Positions 42,502-51,817 are shown, numbered from the stretch's first letter. The stretch is DNA of 64,000 nucleotides from CAYVRJ01 sp964453645 (GCA_964453645.1 CAYVRJ010000002.1:186001-250000), one strand, 5' to 3'. Program-made: numbers and translations. The notes: generated from the letters alone by a model not told the origin.

Positions 42502-43707
42502 TCAGCTCAAGAATAAATTTTCCAGAGCGTGAACCGCCCGCAGCGTCTCTGATTTGGATATACAAAGTGCAATTTTTGTCTCAGACGTAGTGATTAGTTT
42601 AACTTTAATATCCTTGAGCGCACGAAATACTTTTGCTGCCACGCCCGACTGATATTCCATGCCCAAACCTTCAATAGAAATCTTCGTGACAGCCGTATCC
42701 GTCTTGACGTTGGTGATCTCGCCAAACGTGCCGATTGTGTGGAGGGCATTTGTCACCTTGGATAACTGCAAGCTGAACGAAAGGTTGATTTTATCGTTCT
42801 CAGGAGCAGTTTGGGAGATCATGTCGATATTTACCCCTTCTTCTGCCAGCTTTGCAAAGAGATCCGCCAAAAGGATTGGATCGTGGTTTAATCCAAATAT
42901 GGTGATAATCGCCTGCTTTTCATCTGTATATATGTTTGTGATGGCATTTTGCTCCGAAATAATATCCAACATGGAGTACAGGCCCTTTGGCTTTTTCACA
43001 ATATACTGGGCTGCACGAAGCGCACCCACGGCAAACACCTGCTTAGACAATGCCCGATGGTTCACTTCCACAATTTCATCATTGCCAATGAAATGCACCT
43101 CGTGGACACCGGCAATGGTTCCCCCGCGAATGGAATGAATACCCAACTCATTTTCTTTTCTCGGATAGTTGTGGCTATGCCTGTCGTACACATAATCCAA
43201 GGGAGGCAGGGACACTTCGTTAATTGCGTTTGCCAGCATGAGCGCCGTACCCGACGGTGCATCTACTTTTTTATTGTGGTGCTGCTCGATAATTTCAATG
43301 TCGTAGGCTTTACCTAAAAATTCTGCACTTCGCTTAATTAAATCCACTTGCAGGTTGACACCCAGAGACATGTTTGCAGACATAAACACGGGAATTTCTT
43401 TGGAATACCCTCGAATGTCTGCCAGTTGCTCTCCGTTGTACCCTGTGGTCGCTATGACGATGGCACAATTCTTGTGCTGGGCATACGCTAAGTTTGCGTG
43501 CAGAGCCTCAGGCCTTGAAAAGTCAATAATAACCTGGGGTGATCCTTCGCACTCAAATATGTTTTGATATACAGGAAAAGGGTTTTTCATGCTGTCCGGA
43601 AATTTATCCACTCCCGCAATGACTTGCATATCATCCTGCTTTTCGATGGTGCTTTTGAGCACTTGCCCCATGGCACCGTTTACGCCACAAATGATTACGT
43701 TTAGCAT
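42502..43707 (-). CDS. dapB: 4-hydroxy-tetrahydrodipicolinate reductase fused to a tandem ACT region
   Basis: Residues 1-250 are DapB. CGVNGAMG (8-15) is the NAD(P)-binding loop, and EQHHNKKVDAPSGTAL (141-155) has the catalytic His and Lys. GGTIAGVHEVHF is also typical. Residues about 255-401 read as two ACT modules like the regulatory end of aspartokinase: LFAKLAEEGVNIDMISQ and VFRALKDIKVKLITTSETKI are recognisable. DapB is normally only about 250-270 residues, so the extension is unusual and suggests amino-acid feedback control. It overlaps dapA by 7 bases. Confidence 0.9.
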   Translation of the reverse strand: MLNVIICGVNGAMGQVLKSTIEKQDDMQVIAGVDKFPDSMKNPFPVYQNIFECEGSPQVIIDFSRPEALHANLAYAQHKNCAIVIATTGYNGEQLADIRGYSKEIPVFMSANMSLGVNLQVDLIKRSAEFLGKAYDIEIIEQHHNKKVDAPSGTALMLANAINEVSLPPLDYVYDRHSHNYPRKENELGIHSIRGGTIAGVHEVHFIGNDEIVEVNHRALSKQVFAVGALRAAQYIVKKPKGLYSMLDIISEQNAITNIYTDEKQAIITIFGLNHDPILLADLFAKLAEEGVNIDMISQTAPENDKINLSFSLQLSKVTNALHTIGTFGEITNVKTDTAVTKISIEGLGMEYQSGVAAKVFRALKDIKVKLITTSETKIALCISKSETLRAVHALENLFLS

Positions 43708-44585
43708 GACAGAATCCCCAACTTTTCAAGCTCTGTGCGCAGCGTTGCTTTATTTTTTTCTTCCATGGGTGTAAGGGGAGCACGGAGTTCTCCCATATGA
43801 AATCCCATCATTCCCAAGGCTGTTTTTGCCGGAATGGGGTTGACTTCGCAAAACAGTGCATGAATTAGTGGCATTAACTTTAATTGCAAACTTGCAGCCT
43901 TTTTAATATCTCCTTCAAGATAAGCATGCGCCATTTCGCTGGTTTGCTTTGGTGCAACATTCGCGAGTACCGAAATAACGCCCAGTCCTCCCATTGACAT
44001 GACGGGGATGATGTGATCGTCGTTACCCGAATACATATCCAACTTATTTTCGCACAACTGAAACATATCGACAATCTGTGTGATATTTCCGCTGGCTTCT
44101 TTCATGGCAGCTATGTTTTTATGTTCTGCAAGTGCCTCAAGGGTTTGGGGCGTCATGTTCAGCCCCGTGCGGGAGGGCACGTTGTATACGATGATGGGAA
44201 TATCCACAGCGTCTGCAACGGCAAAATAATGCGCAATCAGACCCTTTTGCGTGCACTTGTTGTAATAGGGCGTTACGAGCAGGAGCGCATCTGCCCCTAG
44301 TTTTTGCGCTTCAACGGAGTCCTCAATCACTTTCTTTGTGTTGTTCCCCCCTGTTCCCGCAATGACAGGTATCCTTCCCCTCACTTGCTTTACAGCATGG
44401 GTGATAACACCCTGCTTTTCTTCTAACGTCATGGTGGAGGGCTCACCGGTGGTTCCGCACACAACCAGCGCATCCGTTCCGTTTTCTATTTGAAATTCTA
44501 TTAGCTTTGAAAGCTCTTCGTAGTTTACACCACTCTCACAGAATGGTGTACAAAGTGCAACGCCCGAACCTTGAAAAATCGCCAT
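43701..44585 (-). CDS. dapA: 4-hydroxy-tetrahydrodipicolinate synthase
   Basis: DapA condenses pyruvate with aspartate semialdehyde at the start of the lysine/diaminopimelate branch. The TIM-barrel motifs are CGTTGEPSTMTLEEK near residue 42, LLVTPYYNKCTQKGL near 104, YNVPSRTGLNM near 135 with the Tyr, and AAMKEASGN near 160 with the Schiff-base Lys. The 294 residues are normal. It is the middle gene of asd-dapA-dapB. Confidence 0.96.
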   Translation of the reverse strand: MAIFQGSGVALCTPFCESGVNYEELSKLIEFQIENGTDALVVCGTTGEPSTMTLEEKQGVITHAVKQVRGRIPVIAGTGGNNTKKVIEDSVEAQKLGADALLLVTPYYNKCTQKGLIAHYFAVADAVDIPIIVYNVPSRTGLNMTPQTLEALAEHKNIAAMKEASGNITQIVDMFQLCENKLDMYSGNDDHIIPVMSMGGLGVISVLANVAPKQTSEMAHAYLEGDIKKAASLQLKLMPLIHALFCEVNPIPAKTALGMMGFHMGELRAPLTPMEEKNKATLRTELEKLGILSC

Positions 44586-44595
44586 GGTATTTCTC

Positions 44596-45585
44596 CTATT
44601 TGTTGTTTAAAATATATTCGGCAATCTGAACCGCATTGGAGGCAGCACCTTTGCGGATGTTGTCTGCCACCACCCACAGGTTGATACCACTGTTCACAGA
44701 ACGGTCTCTCCTCACTCTGCCCACAAACACTTCGTCTCGGCCGTTGGAGTGAATCGGCATGGGATAGACATTGTTATCCACATCATCCATGAGCACAATT
44801 CCAGGTGAATCTGATAGAAGCTGCTTTAATTCATCAACATCAAAATCCTTTTCAAATTCAACGTTGATACTCTCGGAGTGAGAGTTAAATACCGGAACCC
44901 GCACGGTGGTTGCCGTAATCTTCAGGCTGTCGTCGTGCAGAATCTTTTTTGTCTCTTTAATCATCTTTATTTCTTCTTTGGTGTAACCGTCATCCGAAAA
45001 AACATCTATGTGAGGTAAAACGTTGTCAAAGATGGGATAGGGGAACTTCTTGGGTGCTTCACCCTTAATCCCATTCTCGAGATCGGAGTATCCCTTCATA
45101 CCTGCACCCGAAACTGCCTGATAGGTTGAATAAATGATTCTCTTAATCTTGTACTTCTTGTGGAGCGGAGATAGTGCCACCACTGCCTGAATGGTTGAAC
45201 AGTTGGGATTTGCAATGATACCGCTATTCTTCCCAATGTCCTCGGGATTCACTTCGGGCACAACCAGCGGAACGGTTGGATCCATTCTCCAAGCTGAGGA
45301 GTTGTCGATGACAACAGCACCCGTCTTTGCAAAAATAGGAGCAAATTGGAGAGAAGTATCTCCCCCTGCCGAGAAGAGCGCAATATCCACAGGATATTTT
45401 TTGATATTTTCCTCGCACAGCAAGATCACTTCATGTGGCTTGCCCATAAAGTCGATAGATGTTCCTGCGCTGCGCTGGGACGCAAACAAAATATATTCGG
45501 AGACATCTAATTGTTTTTCTTGGAGCACGTCGAGGAATTTCCTTCCAACCATTCCCGTTGCACCCACAATTGCAATTTTAGCCAT
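44596..45585 (-). CDS. asd: Aspartate-semialdehyde dehydrogenase
   Basis: Asd reduces aspartyl phosphate to the semialdehyde, the precursor shared by lysine, methionine and threonine. MAKIAIVGATGMVGRKFLDV is the NADP-binding start, IIANPNCSTIQAVVAL near residue 130 holds the catalytic Cys, and GRVRRDRS near 290 is family-typical. ATG at 45585 is chosen because GGAGG stands 7 bases upstream. It leads the asd-dapA-dapB operon from a strong promoter at 45649-45678. Confidence 0.97.
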   Translation of the reverse strand: MAKIAIVGATGMVGRKFLDVLQEKQLDVSEYILFASQRSAGTSIDFMGKPHEVILLCEENIKKYPVDIALFSAGGDTSLQFAPIFAKTGAVVIDNSSAWRMDPTVPLVVPEVNPEDIGKNSGIIANPNCSTIQAVVALSPLHKKYKIKRIIYSTYQAVSGAGMKGYSDLENGIKGEAPKKFPYPIFDNVLPHIDVFSDDGYTKEEIKMIKETKKILHDDSLKITATTVRVPVFNSHSESINVEFEKDFDVDELKQLLSDSPGIVLMDDVDNNVYPMPIHSNGRDEVFVGRVRRDRSVNSGINLWVVADNIRKGAASNAVQIAEYILNNK

Positions 45586-45648
45586 ATATATCCTCCAATA
45601 AAATTTATGCATGTTGATTTAAAAATGTGTATAGATACATACTGTTTT

Positions 45649-45678
45649 ATTATAATATGTTTGCGAGGATTATGTCAA
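45649..45678 (-). promoter_or_regulatory. sigmaA promoter of asd-dapA-dapB
   Basis: On the minus strand perfect TTGACA (45673-45678) and TATAAT (45649-45654) have an 18-base spacer. The leader is only about 55 bases, too short for a lysine riboswitch, so control by the DapB ACT region would be post-translational. Confidence 0.82.
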
Positions 45679-45680
45679 AC

Positions 45681-45705
45681 AAAAAAGAGCCTCTACAGAC
45701 TCTTT
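45681..45705 (-). terminator. Intrinsic terminator of the L,D-transpeptidase gene
   Basis: On the minus strand AAGAGTC/GGCTCTT form a 7-bp stem with a 6-base loop and are followed by TTTTTG. It ends the chemotaxis/transpeptidase transcript just before the asd promoter. Confidence 0.82.
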
Positions 45706-45742
45706 GTGATTTTGAAATTTATGGGTACACATTTTAGCAAAT

Positions 45743-46615
45743 TTATTGTTCCATCCCGCTCACCCGCTCTAACCACCACGGATCAGTAATGGGCACTTCA
45801 CCTGGCTTTAAATTGGGACGTTTTTTGGGCAACGGTGCTCTCACCAATTGTTTTTTAATACTTGCAGTTTGCTCATCGTCCTTTGAACCCTTGCGAATCT
45901 CAATTTCTGTACCGGGGGCAATGTTATAATAAATCCAACGAGCATCGGGAACCAACAGCCGGATACAACCGTGGGACCCACGTTTGCCCAATTGATTATA
46001 CGAAGTGGTGGTATATGTGGATGCATTTCTCTTATTATATAACAGTGTGTGGAAATAAATACTTCTAACCACCCTCGTCCAATATTGGCCGTACACACCA
46101 TAGTCCACAAAATAACCAAAGCGATGTCTGGTATCTAACATTTTAAATGTGCCAATGGGAGTTGGTGTTTTTACAGCACCCGTGGTACACACCATATAGC
46201 GCACTGGAACAGAGTATTCACCGTTTTCATCGCGTTCATACACCATCACCACTTGGTGATAGACATCAATGACAATTTTATATGTATCAGATGGTGGAAA
46301 AGTTTCTGGTTCGTCGTAATTTCCGTTGTCCCCTACCAATTCTTCAAAACGCATGGTGGTTGTGGGTGCTAGCTCGGAAAAAGGCTTGGCAGTAGGCACT
46401 GGTTCAGGTGTTGGCTCTGGGGTTTGCATAGGTGTGGGTGCTGCCGCAGGAGCAACTGTAGGGATATTGGAAGGTTCGGGTTCGGGAGTATTTTGTATCA
46501 AAGCTTTCTCGCCAATATACAGCAAATTGTCGTCATAGCCGTAAAATGCAGTGCACCCCGTTAATATACACATAATTAACAGCGCTATCATAAATCTGCG
46601 AAACCTCACGCCCAA
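45743..46615 (-). CDS. L,D-transpeptidase lipoprotein (YkuD domain)
   Basis: The enzyme makes 3-3 crosslinks or otherwise modifies peptidoglycan outside the membrane. The signal sequence ends with the lipobox LTGC (Cys21). A Pro/Thr/Glu-rich spacer (about 40-80) reaches across the wall. The YkuD domain (about 110-250) has the catalytic motif RGSHGCIRLLV, with Ser-His-Gly-Cys, and an upstream His in YFHTLLYN. The start is TTG at 46615 or GTG at 46609 after GGGAGGG. It is the last gene after cheA, 42 bases away. Confidence 0.92.
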   Translation of the reverse strand: MGVRFRRFMIALLIMCILTGCTAFYGYDDNLLYIGEKALIQNTPEPEPSNIPTVAPAAAPTPMQTPEPTPEPVPTAKPFSELAPTTTMRFEELVGDNGNYDEPETFPPSDTYKIVIDVYHQVVMVYERDENGEYSVPVRYMVCTTGAVKTPTPIGTFKMLDTRHRFGYFVDYGVYGQYWTRVVRSIYFHTLLYNKRNASTYTTTSYNQLGKRGSHGCIRLLVPDARWIYYNIAPGTEIEIRKGSKDDEQTASIKKQLVRAPLPKKRPNLKPGEVPITDPWWLERVSGMEQ

Positions 46616-46657
46616 TACGCCCTCCCACTATTTATTATATCAAAAGATAAAAATTCT

Positions 46658-48733
46658 TTATGCTAACAAACTGTTGACGTCTAATATTAAGCTAATACTT
46701 CCATTTCCTAAGATACTACATCCTGCAAGCCCTTTTAACCTACCTAAATATTTTGAAATATAGGCTGGCATGGGTTTAATAACTGCTTGTTGTTCACCAA
46801 CCAGTTTGTCCACAAAGAGGCATGCAGTGCCATTTTCAGATTCGACAATGAGCATAATGCCATTGTTTAGTTCTTTAGCATCTGCTTCAATGCCGAAGGC
46901 ATCACTCAAGCGCAAAATCTCATAACACGTTCCGCGCACAATCGCAAGTTCCCCACCGTCAGGGTTTACGATCACCTTGTGTAGTCTCGGTTCAATGGAT
47001 TCACGAATATTTAAAATGGGAACGATAAATTGATTGGTACCTACGCACACCCGCATACCATCCACAATCGCTAAGGTTAAGGGGATGTGCATTTTAATGG
47101 TGGTACCCTTACCCGGTTCACTTTCAACCGAAAGGGTTCCTCCAATATTTTCAATATTTCTGTGCACCACGTCCATACCAACGCCACGGCCCGAAAATTC
47201 CGTGACCTCTTCGTTGGTAGAAAATCCAGGTGCCAATATAAAGCCATAGGCCTCTTTATCACTTATATCGGCTTCTGCTTTGGTGGTTATACCGCTGGCG
47301 ATTGCCTTTTGAATGATCTTATGTTTGTCCAGACCCCGACCGTCATCGGAGACTGTTACAATAACATCTCCCCCAGCATTTCTTGCCTCTAAAGTGATCA
47401 CGCCCACAGGATCTTTACCCATGCTCATACGCTCTTCGGGCGTTTCCAAACCGTGATCCATAGAGTTACGAATCAAATGCATTAAAGGATCGGACAAATT
47501 ATCGATGACGTTTTTGTCTACTTCGGTGGTTTCACCGATGATAATAAGTTGTGCTTCACGATTGATTTTTTTACACATATCTCGGACAATGCGCTGCATT
47601 TTATGGAAGGTTGTAGATATGGGCACCATCCGAATGGACATCACCACATCTTGCAGCTCATTGGTGAGTTTTCTAAGCTGTCTGGCCTGCTTTTCAAAGT
47701 TTTCTAAATGCATTCCATCCAGATCGGGATTTTTAGTTACCATAGATTCAGAGGTAACAATTTCGCCCACTAAATTCATTAGCTTGTCAATCTTGTTGAC
47801 ATTGACGCTAATGAAATTTTGTTTAACGGATTTGCCCTCCATATCCCCAGCATTTTGAGCACTCTTTGCTGCTGCAGCAGGTTGTGCTGCAACCTGAGCT
47901 GGCTCAGATACCGCATGGACTTCTTCCACAACTTGGGGAACACTTTGCTGTACGGGAGGTTCAAAATCTTCAAGATCCGCAAAGGGCGTTGAATAAAGGT
48001 CTGTTTCTTCGATTGAATAACTGTCCACCAAAAACGCACGACCCAATACAAATCTTATTTCATTCACGTCTGCATCGGATAATAGATAAATGGTAAACCC
48101 GTTAATTGCAATTTCTTCGTCACAATTAATTTCAATATCTGGCGGGTTGTGTAATTCTTTTGTATACAGCCCCTTGAGTGAAGTTAAAACACCAAAAGCC
48201 CGCACACTTTCCATGCGGCAGTTTTCTTCAAACTTGATTCGAATGGTGTAATACTTAAGGGCTGCATTCTGCTGAACTTCTGGTTTGCCTTTGCTTTCAC
48301 CAGCGGAAGAAGCTGCGGGAGCGTTGGCACCGGCAGGAACATATAAGACTTCCACCATCTTTTCGATCCGGTGGTGCAGCGCAGAAATATCCCCATCCGG
48401 ATCACCGCCCGATTGGATTTTTTCAATTTCACACTTCAAAAAATCCAAACCTTCCAGAACCAAATCAAAAATACTGGACCAGTGGGATTCATCTGGAGCT
48501 TTTTCACGTATTTTCGAGAACATATCCTCCAAGCTGTGAGAAAGCTTAGCCATACTATCAAAGTTCATCATTCCCGATGACCCTTTAACAGTGTGCATAA
48601 CACGGAAAACTTCATCTATCTGTTCTTTGTTAAGTGAAGCATTTTTCTCACAACTCAACAATACATCTTCAAGATGTTCGATTAATTGCATATTTTCATA
48701 TACAAATACTTCAATGATAGGATCTGTACTCAT
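46658..48733 (-). CDS. cheA: Chemotaxis histidine kinase CheA
   Basis: CheA phosphorylates CheY and CheB in response to receptor signals. The HPt domain has the phosphoacceptor His47 in RVMHTVKGSSGMM. A P2-like region lies at about 165-260, and the dimerisation domain starts near INVNKIDKLMNLVGEIV. The ATPase domain has LIRNSMDHGLETPEER (N box) and VSDDGRGLDKHKI (G1), followed by a CheW-like domain to residue 691. ATG at 48733. It lies in the order cheW-cheR-cheY-cheA. Confidence 0.97.
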   Translation of the reverse strand: MSTDPIIEVFVYENMQLIEHLEDVLLSCEKNASLNKEQIDEVFRVMHTVKGSSGMMNFDSMAKLSHSLEDMFSKIREKAPDESHWSSIFDLVLEGLDFLKCEIEKIQSGGDPDGDISALHHRIEKMVEVLYVPAGANAPAASSAGESKGKPEVQQNAALKYYTIRIKFEENCRMESVRAFGVLTSLKGLYTKELHNPPDIEINCDEEIAINGFTIYLLSDADVNEIRFVLGRAFLVDSYSIEETDLYSTPFADLEDFEPPVQQSVPQVVEEVHAVSEPAQVAAQPAAAAKSAQNAGDMEGKSVKQNFISVNVNKIDKLMNLVGEIVTSESMVTKNPDLDGMHLENFEKQARQLRKLTNELQDVVMSIRMVPISTTFHKMQRIVRDMCKKINREAQLIIIGETTEVDKNVIDNLSDPLMHLIRNSMDHGLETPEERMSMGKDPVGVITLEARNAGGDVIVTVSDDGRGLDKHKIIQKAIASGITTKAEADISDKEAYGFILAPGFSTNEEVTEFSGRGVGMDVVHRNIENIGGTLSVESEPGKGTTIKMHIPLTLAIVDGMRVCVGTNQFIVPILNIRESIEPRLHKVIVNPDGGELAIVRGTCYEILRLSDAFGIEADAKELNNGIMLIVESENGTACLFVDKLVGEQQAVIKPMPAYISKYLGRLKGLAGCSILGNGSISLILDVNSLLA

Positions 48734-48754
48734 ACCTACGCTCCAATGTTCATT

Positions 48755-49111
48755 TTATGCAAATTTATTTAATGCAGCTAAAATAACTTCTTCCTTGAAT
48801 GGTTTTACAACAAAACCCTTGGCACCGGCCATAACTGCTTCCCGAACCATGGACTCCTGCCCTAACGCCGAGCACATGATTACAACAGCAGAGGGGTCAA
48901 TCTTCATGATTTCTTTTAGAGCTTCCAGGCCTGTCATTTCAGGCATGGTAATATCCAAAGTAACGATATCCGGCTTCAGTTCCGTATACTTTTGAACTGC
49001 CACCAAACCATTCTCAGCTTCACCAACGACCTCGAAACCACTCTTGGTTATCATGTTTTTGATAGATACACGCATAAATGCAGCATCATCAACCACTAAA
49101 ACTCTTTTCAT
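48755..49111 (-). CDS. cheY: Chemotaxis response regulator CheY (first copy)
   Basis: This is a single receiver domain of 118 residues. The acidic pair is Asp8/Asp9, the phosphoacceptor is Asp53 in TLDITMP, and the conserved Lys103 is in VVKPF. It carries the phosphoryl group from CheA to the switch protein FliM. It is about 60% identical by eye to the second receiver at 55215, which sits beside cheD. It lies between cheR and cheA. Confidence 0.93.
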   Translation of the reverse strand: MKRVLVVDDAAFMRVSIKNMITKSGFEVVGEAENGLVAVQKYTELKPDIVTLDITMPEMTGLEALKEIMKIDPSAVVIMCSALGQESMVREAVMAGAKGFVVKPFKEEVILAALNKFA

Positions 49112-49143
49112 CTAAATGCCTCCTACGTTATTACAAATACAAT

Positions 49144-49971
49144 TTATTCAATTGGTTTTCTATATATTGCCGGTTCGACATATTCAAACCGGGTTTTCAA
49201 ATTTAATAGTGTTTCAGACAATCCGATGAACAAATAACCCCCAGGCATCAGCACATCCAAAAATTTGTTTGTCAATTCCCTTCTCGTTTGATTGTCGAAG
49301 TAAATCATTACGTTTCTGCAAAAAATAACATGAAATTTCTTTTTGAAAACAAAGGTCTTTTCCATTAGGTTGAATTTTTTAAAAAAAACTTCATTTCTCA
49401 ATTCTTTGCTCACTTGATAAGTGTTTTCATCCAGTTTCACAAAAAACTTTTTTCGCCATTCGTCGGACAACTGATTGATTCGATCAAGACTATATATGCC
49501 ATTTTTCGCTGCATTCAATACATTATCCGAAATATCTGAGGCTAAAACTACTGTATCCCAAGCAGATTTATTCTCTTTAAAGTAATTATTTAAAGTCATG
49601 GCAATGGTATATGGCTCTTCCCCAGAGGAACAACCTGCACTCCAAATTCGCAAATCCCTATCCGGAATTTTGGGTGTGAGCTCGGGAAGTGCCTTTTTCA
49701 CCAAGAAGTCATAATGTTTTTGTTCGCGCATGAAGTAGGTGAAGTTGGTTGTAAGCTTTGAAATTAAGATGGAGAGCTCTTCCCCCGATTGATCCCTCAT
49801 TAAATTGTCAATATATTCGGTGAAGGATTTATATCCCTTACGCTGTACAACAGAATTTAGCCTACCCTCGATCAAGCCCCGCTTAGACGATAGGTTAATT
49901 CCAAAGTTTGAATACATAAAGTCTCGTAAGCGAATAAAATCCTTGTCGAGTAAAGCCAATAATTCTTGCAT
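49144..49971 (-). CDS. cheR: Chemotaxis protein methyltransferase CheR
   Basis: CheR methylates glutamates of chemoreceptors using SAM. The N-terminal helical domain (about 1-70) is followed by IWSAGCSSGEEPYTIAMTL, the SAM-binding motif near residue 110, and by VIFCRNVMIYFDN near 220. I chose ATG at 49971 (MQELLALLDKDF), 2 bases after the cheW stop; a longer start at 50004 overlaps cheW and adds poorly matching residues. The ribosome binding site is weak. Confidence 0.95.
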   Translation of the reverse strand: MQELLALLDKDFIRLRDFMYSNFGINLSSKRGLIEGRLNSVVQRKGYKSFTEYIDNLMRDQSGEELSILISKLTTNFTYFMREQKHYDFLVKKALPELTPKIPDRDLRIWSAGCSSGEEPYTIAMTLNNYFKENKSAWDTVVLASDISDNVLNAAKNGIYSLDRINQLSDEWRKKFFVKLDENTYQVSKELRNEVFFKKFNLMEKTFVFKKKFHVIFCRNVMIYFDNQTRRELTNKFLDVLMPGGYLFIGLSETLLNLKTRFEYVEPAIYRKPIE

Positions 49972-49973
49972 AT

Positions 49974-50438
49974 CTAATTTGCGACGTCCATCAATAGCGT
50001 ACAATCTAATAAGAGTTGAACTTCTCCTTTCCCCATGCCAATACCCTTCACATACTGCGAGTGGTTTTGATCGCTCAAACTGGTTGGGGGAGAAATTTCT
50101 TCTTCAGCTATAGATAAAACTTCCTTTACCTCTTCCACAATAAAACCTACAGACATTCCATCGTGTTCAACAACAACAATACAAGTCCTGTCTGTGTATA
50201 CAGTTTCAGTATACCCAAAACGAAGGCGTAAGTCAATAATCGGAATGATTGCACCGCGTAAATTTATGATTCCTTTGATACACTCAATCATATTGGGTAT
50301 TTTTGTAATGGGAAGAACCTCGACAATTTCGATTACGCAGCTAATTTCTAAAGCAAAACTCTGATCACCCACTGCAAAAACTAAAAATCGGTTAACCATT
50401 GGATCCGATTGTAATAATTCGCTGTGCACTTCCGACAT
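49974..50438 (-). CDS. cheW: Chemotaxis coupling protein CheW
   Basis: CheW links chemoreceptors to CheA. The 154 residues show the CheW fold: FLVFAVGDQSFALEIS, EVLPITKIPNMIECIKGIIN and RGAIIPIIDLRLRFG. ATG at 50438. It is followed immediately by cheR. Confidence 0.95.
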   Translation of the reverse strand: MSEVHSELLQSDPMVNRFLVFAVGDQSFALEISCVIEIVEVLPITKIPNMIECIKGIINLRGAIIPIIDLRLRFGYTETVYTDRTCIVVVEHDGMSVGFIVEEVKEVLSIAEEEISPPTSLSDQNHSQYVKGIGMGKGEVQLLLDCTLLMDVAN

Positions 50439-50471
50439 AAATTTGCTTCCTTTCGTTCAATGTAGTATGTA

Positions 50472-50924
50472 TTATAAAAGCATATCCACCAGCATACCTT
50501 TGATATCATCTACCATGGATAATAATTCAATATTATCCTTCTCTTTATTTAAAACCATCTGAGTCATTTCGTCAAGCTTTTCGTCAACTTTATTTATAAT
50601 TGCATATACTTTATTTCTTCCCCTGCCACCAAATTGACTGGATTTGGTAAATTCATAGGCGTTGCTGACAGTTTCGGAAACCAATTCTTTGATCATTTCC
50701 TTGTATATGTGCAGTTCCTTCAGATCTGCTTTCTCGGACAAACGCTTTCCCTGCTCATATATTTTATCAATAGAATCAGCAATATGGCGTTCATGCGCAC
50801 CTGCCGAAGCTTCGGACAGTTTCCGACTGAACACCACATTTCTATTTTCAGATTCATGCACTTCCTCTGCTGTGAGCTTTTTAATCATTTCTCCGCCCAC
50901 AGCATTAAAACCTTGTACTTTCAA
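50472..50924 (-). CDS. YaaR family protein (DUF327)
   Basis: The 150 residues carry the YaaR signature AYEFTKSSQFGGRGRNKVYA near residue 95, then VDEKLDEMTQMVL. The family is helical and of unknown function; in several Clostridia it lies in flagellar operons, as here between the chaperone genes and cheW. The start is TTG at 50924; ATG at 50888 is an alternative, and neither has ideal Shine-Dalgarno spacing. Confidence 0.82.
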   Translation of the reverse strand: MKVQGFNAVGGEMIKKLTAEEVHESENRNVVFSRKLSEASAGAHERHIADSIDKIYEQGKRLSEKADLKELHIYKEMIKELVSETVSNAYEFTKSSQFGGRGRNKVYAIINKVDEKLDEMTQMVLNKEKDNIELLSMVDDIKGMLVDMLL

Positions 50925-50972
50925 ATTATATCGCTACTTTCTCCTGCATTATTATTTCTATTTGGCTCTCAA

Positions 50973-51383
50973 TTAATGCTTTGAATCAAATACCATACCC
51001 TGTTCATAGGTTTCGGCTTTAACATACGCATTAATTTCTCGCACAGCTTCTTTTGAATTTTTCACATCAGCTTCTAATTCACTCAGCTGCTTTTCAAACT
51101 TCTGCGTGTTTATATTATCTTGCTCTATTATTTTTTCCAAAAGAGTACGTTCTGTATTCTTTAATTGTTCAATTTTTTCTTTTGTAGCAGCATCGATGTG
51201 TTCGTAGGATGTACTATCAATGGCATCGTACTCTGCAATACAACTCTGCCGTTTGCTAATCAAACGGTCTATCTCTTCTAAAACGTCATCTTCTTGAGTA
51301 TTATCCATTAAAGGTGCAAGCTTTAGCGTTAATTCATACATGCGCTCAAGGATCGCACATTTTTTATTTAATACATCAATCAT
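50973..51383 (-). CDS. FliT/FlgN-like flagellar export chaperone (probable)
   Basis: The 136-residue protein is almost entirely coiled coil, with a Glu/Lys-rich central part and conserved-looking CAILERMYELTLKLAPL at the start. The sequence alone does not name a family. Its position directly abutting fliS, with fliD upstream, is where FliT or FlgN-type chaperones for cap and hook-associated proteins are usually found, so the call is from context and composition. Confidence 0.6.
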   Translation of the reverse strand: MIDVLNKKCAILERMYELTLKLAPLMDNTQEDDVLEEIDRLISKRQSCIAEYDAIDSTSYEHIDAATKEKIEQLKNTERTLLEKIIEQDNINTQKFEKQLSELEADVKNSKEAVREINAYVKAETYEQGMVFDSKH

Positions 51384-51803
51384 TTAATCTTCCAATACTG
51401 TAGCAATTTTAGAACCTGCACTGGACTTAACAACCATCCAAGCATCCCTTAGCTCAGTAATAATATCTAAAATATCATCAATGGCCTTTGTGTCCTTTTT
51501 CAAATTCGCAGTAATGGTCAGCTGGGTCACAAAGTTGTATAGTTCCATCAAATCTCTTGCAATATCATAATTGAAATCCAGCCCTTTAGAGAGTTCAACC
51601 AAAATATCACCACAAAATTGAAGTGCATTGTTTGCCTTTTCAATGGATTTGTTTTCAATACACATCTTTGCAATTTTATATTGCTTGATGAGTGCATCAT
51701 ACATGATAATTACAAGTTCTGCAGGAGAGGCAGTGAGTATGCCCTCCTGCTTGTAAGCGGTTGTTGCATTGTTGAATTTATTATATGTATTGTAAGCGTT
51801 CAT
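51384..51803 (-). CDS. fliS: Flagellar export chaperone FliS
   Basis: FliS binds flagellin C-termini and prevents early polymerisation. The 139 residues have the FliS core NKFNNATTAYKQEGILTASP and AELVIIMYDALIKQYKIAK, and later the LKKDTKAIDDILDIITELRDAW region. It follows fliD by 14 bases and is followed directly by the chaperone-like gene. No flagellin gene is in this window. Confidence 0.93.
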   Translation of the reverse strand: MNAYNTYNKFNNATTAYKQEGILTASPAELVIIMYDALIKQYKIAKMCIENKSIEKANNALQFCGDILVELSKGLDFNYDIARDLMELYNFVTQLTITANLKKDTKAIDDILDIITELRDAWMVVKSSAGSKIATVLED

Positions 51804-51817
51804 TCAAGATCCTCCAA

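Noticed and set aside
45586..45742. Lysine riboswitch before asd
   Set aside because: The terminator of the upstream gene and the promoter occupy the gap, leaving a leader of only about 55 bases.
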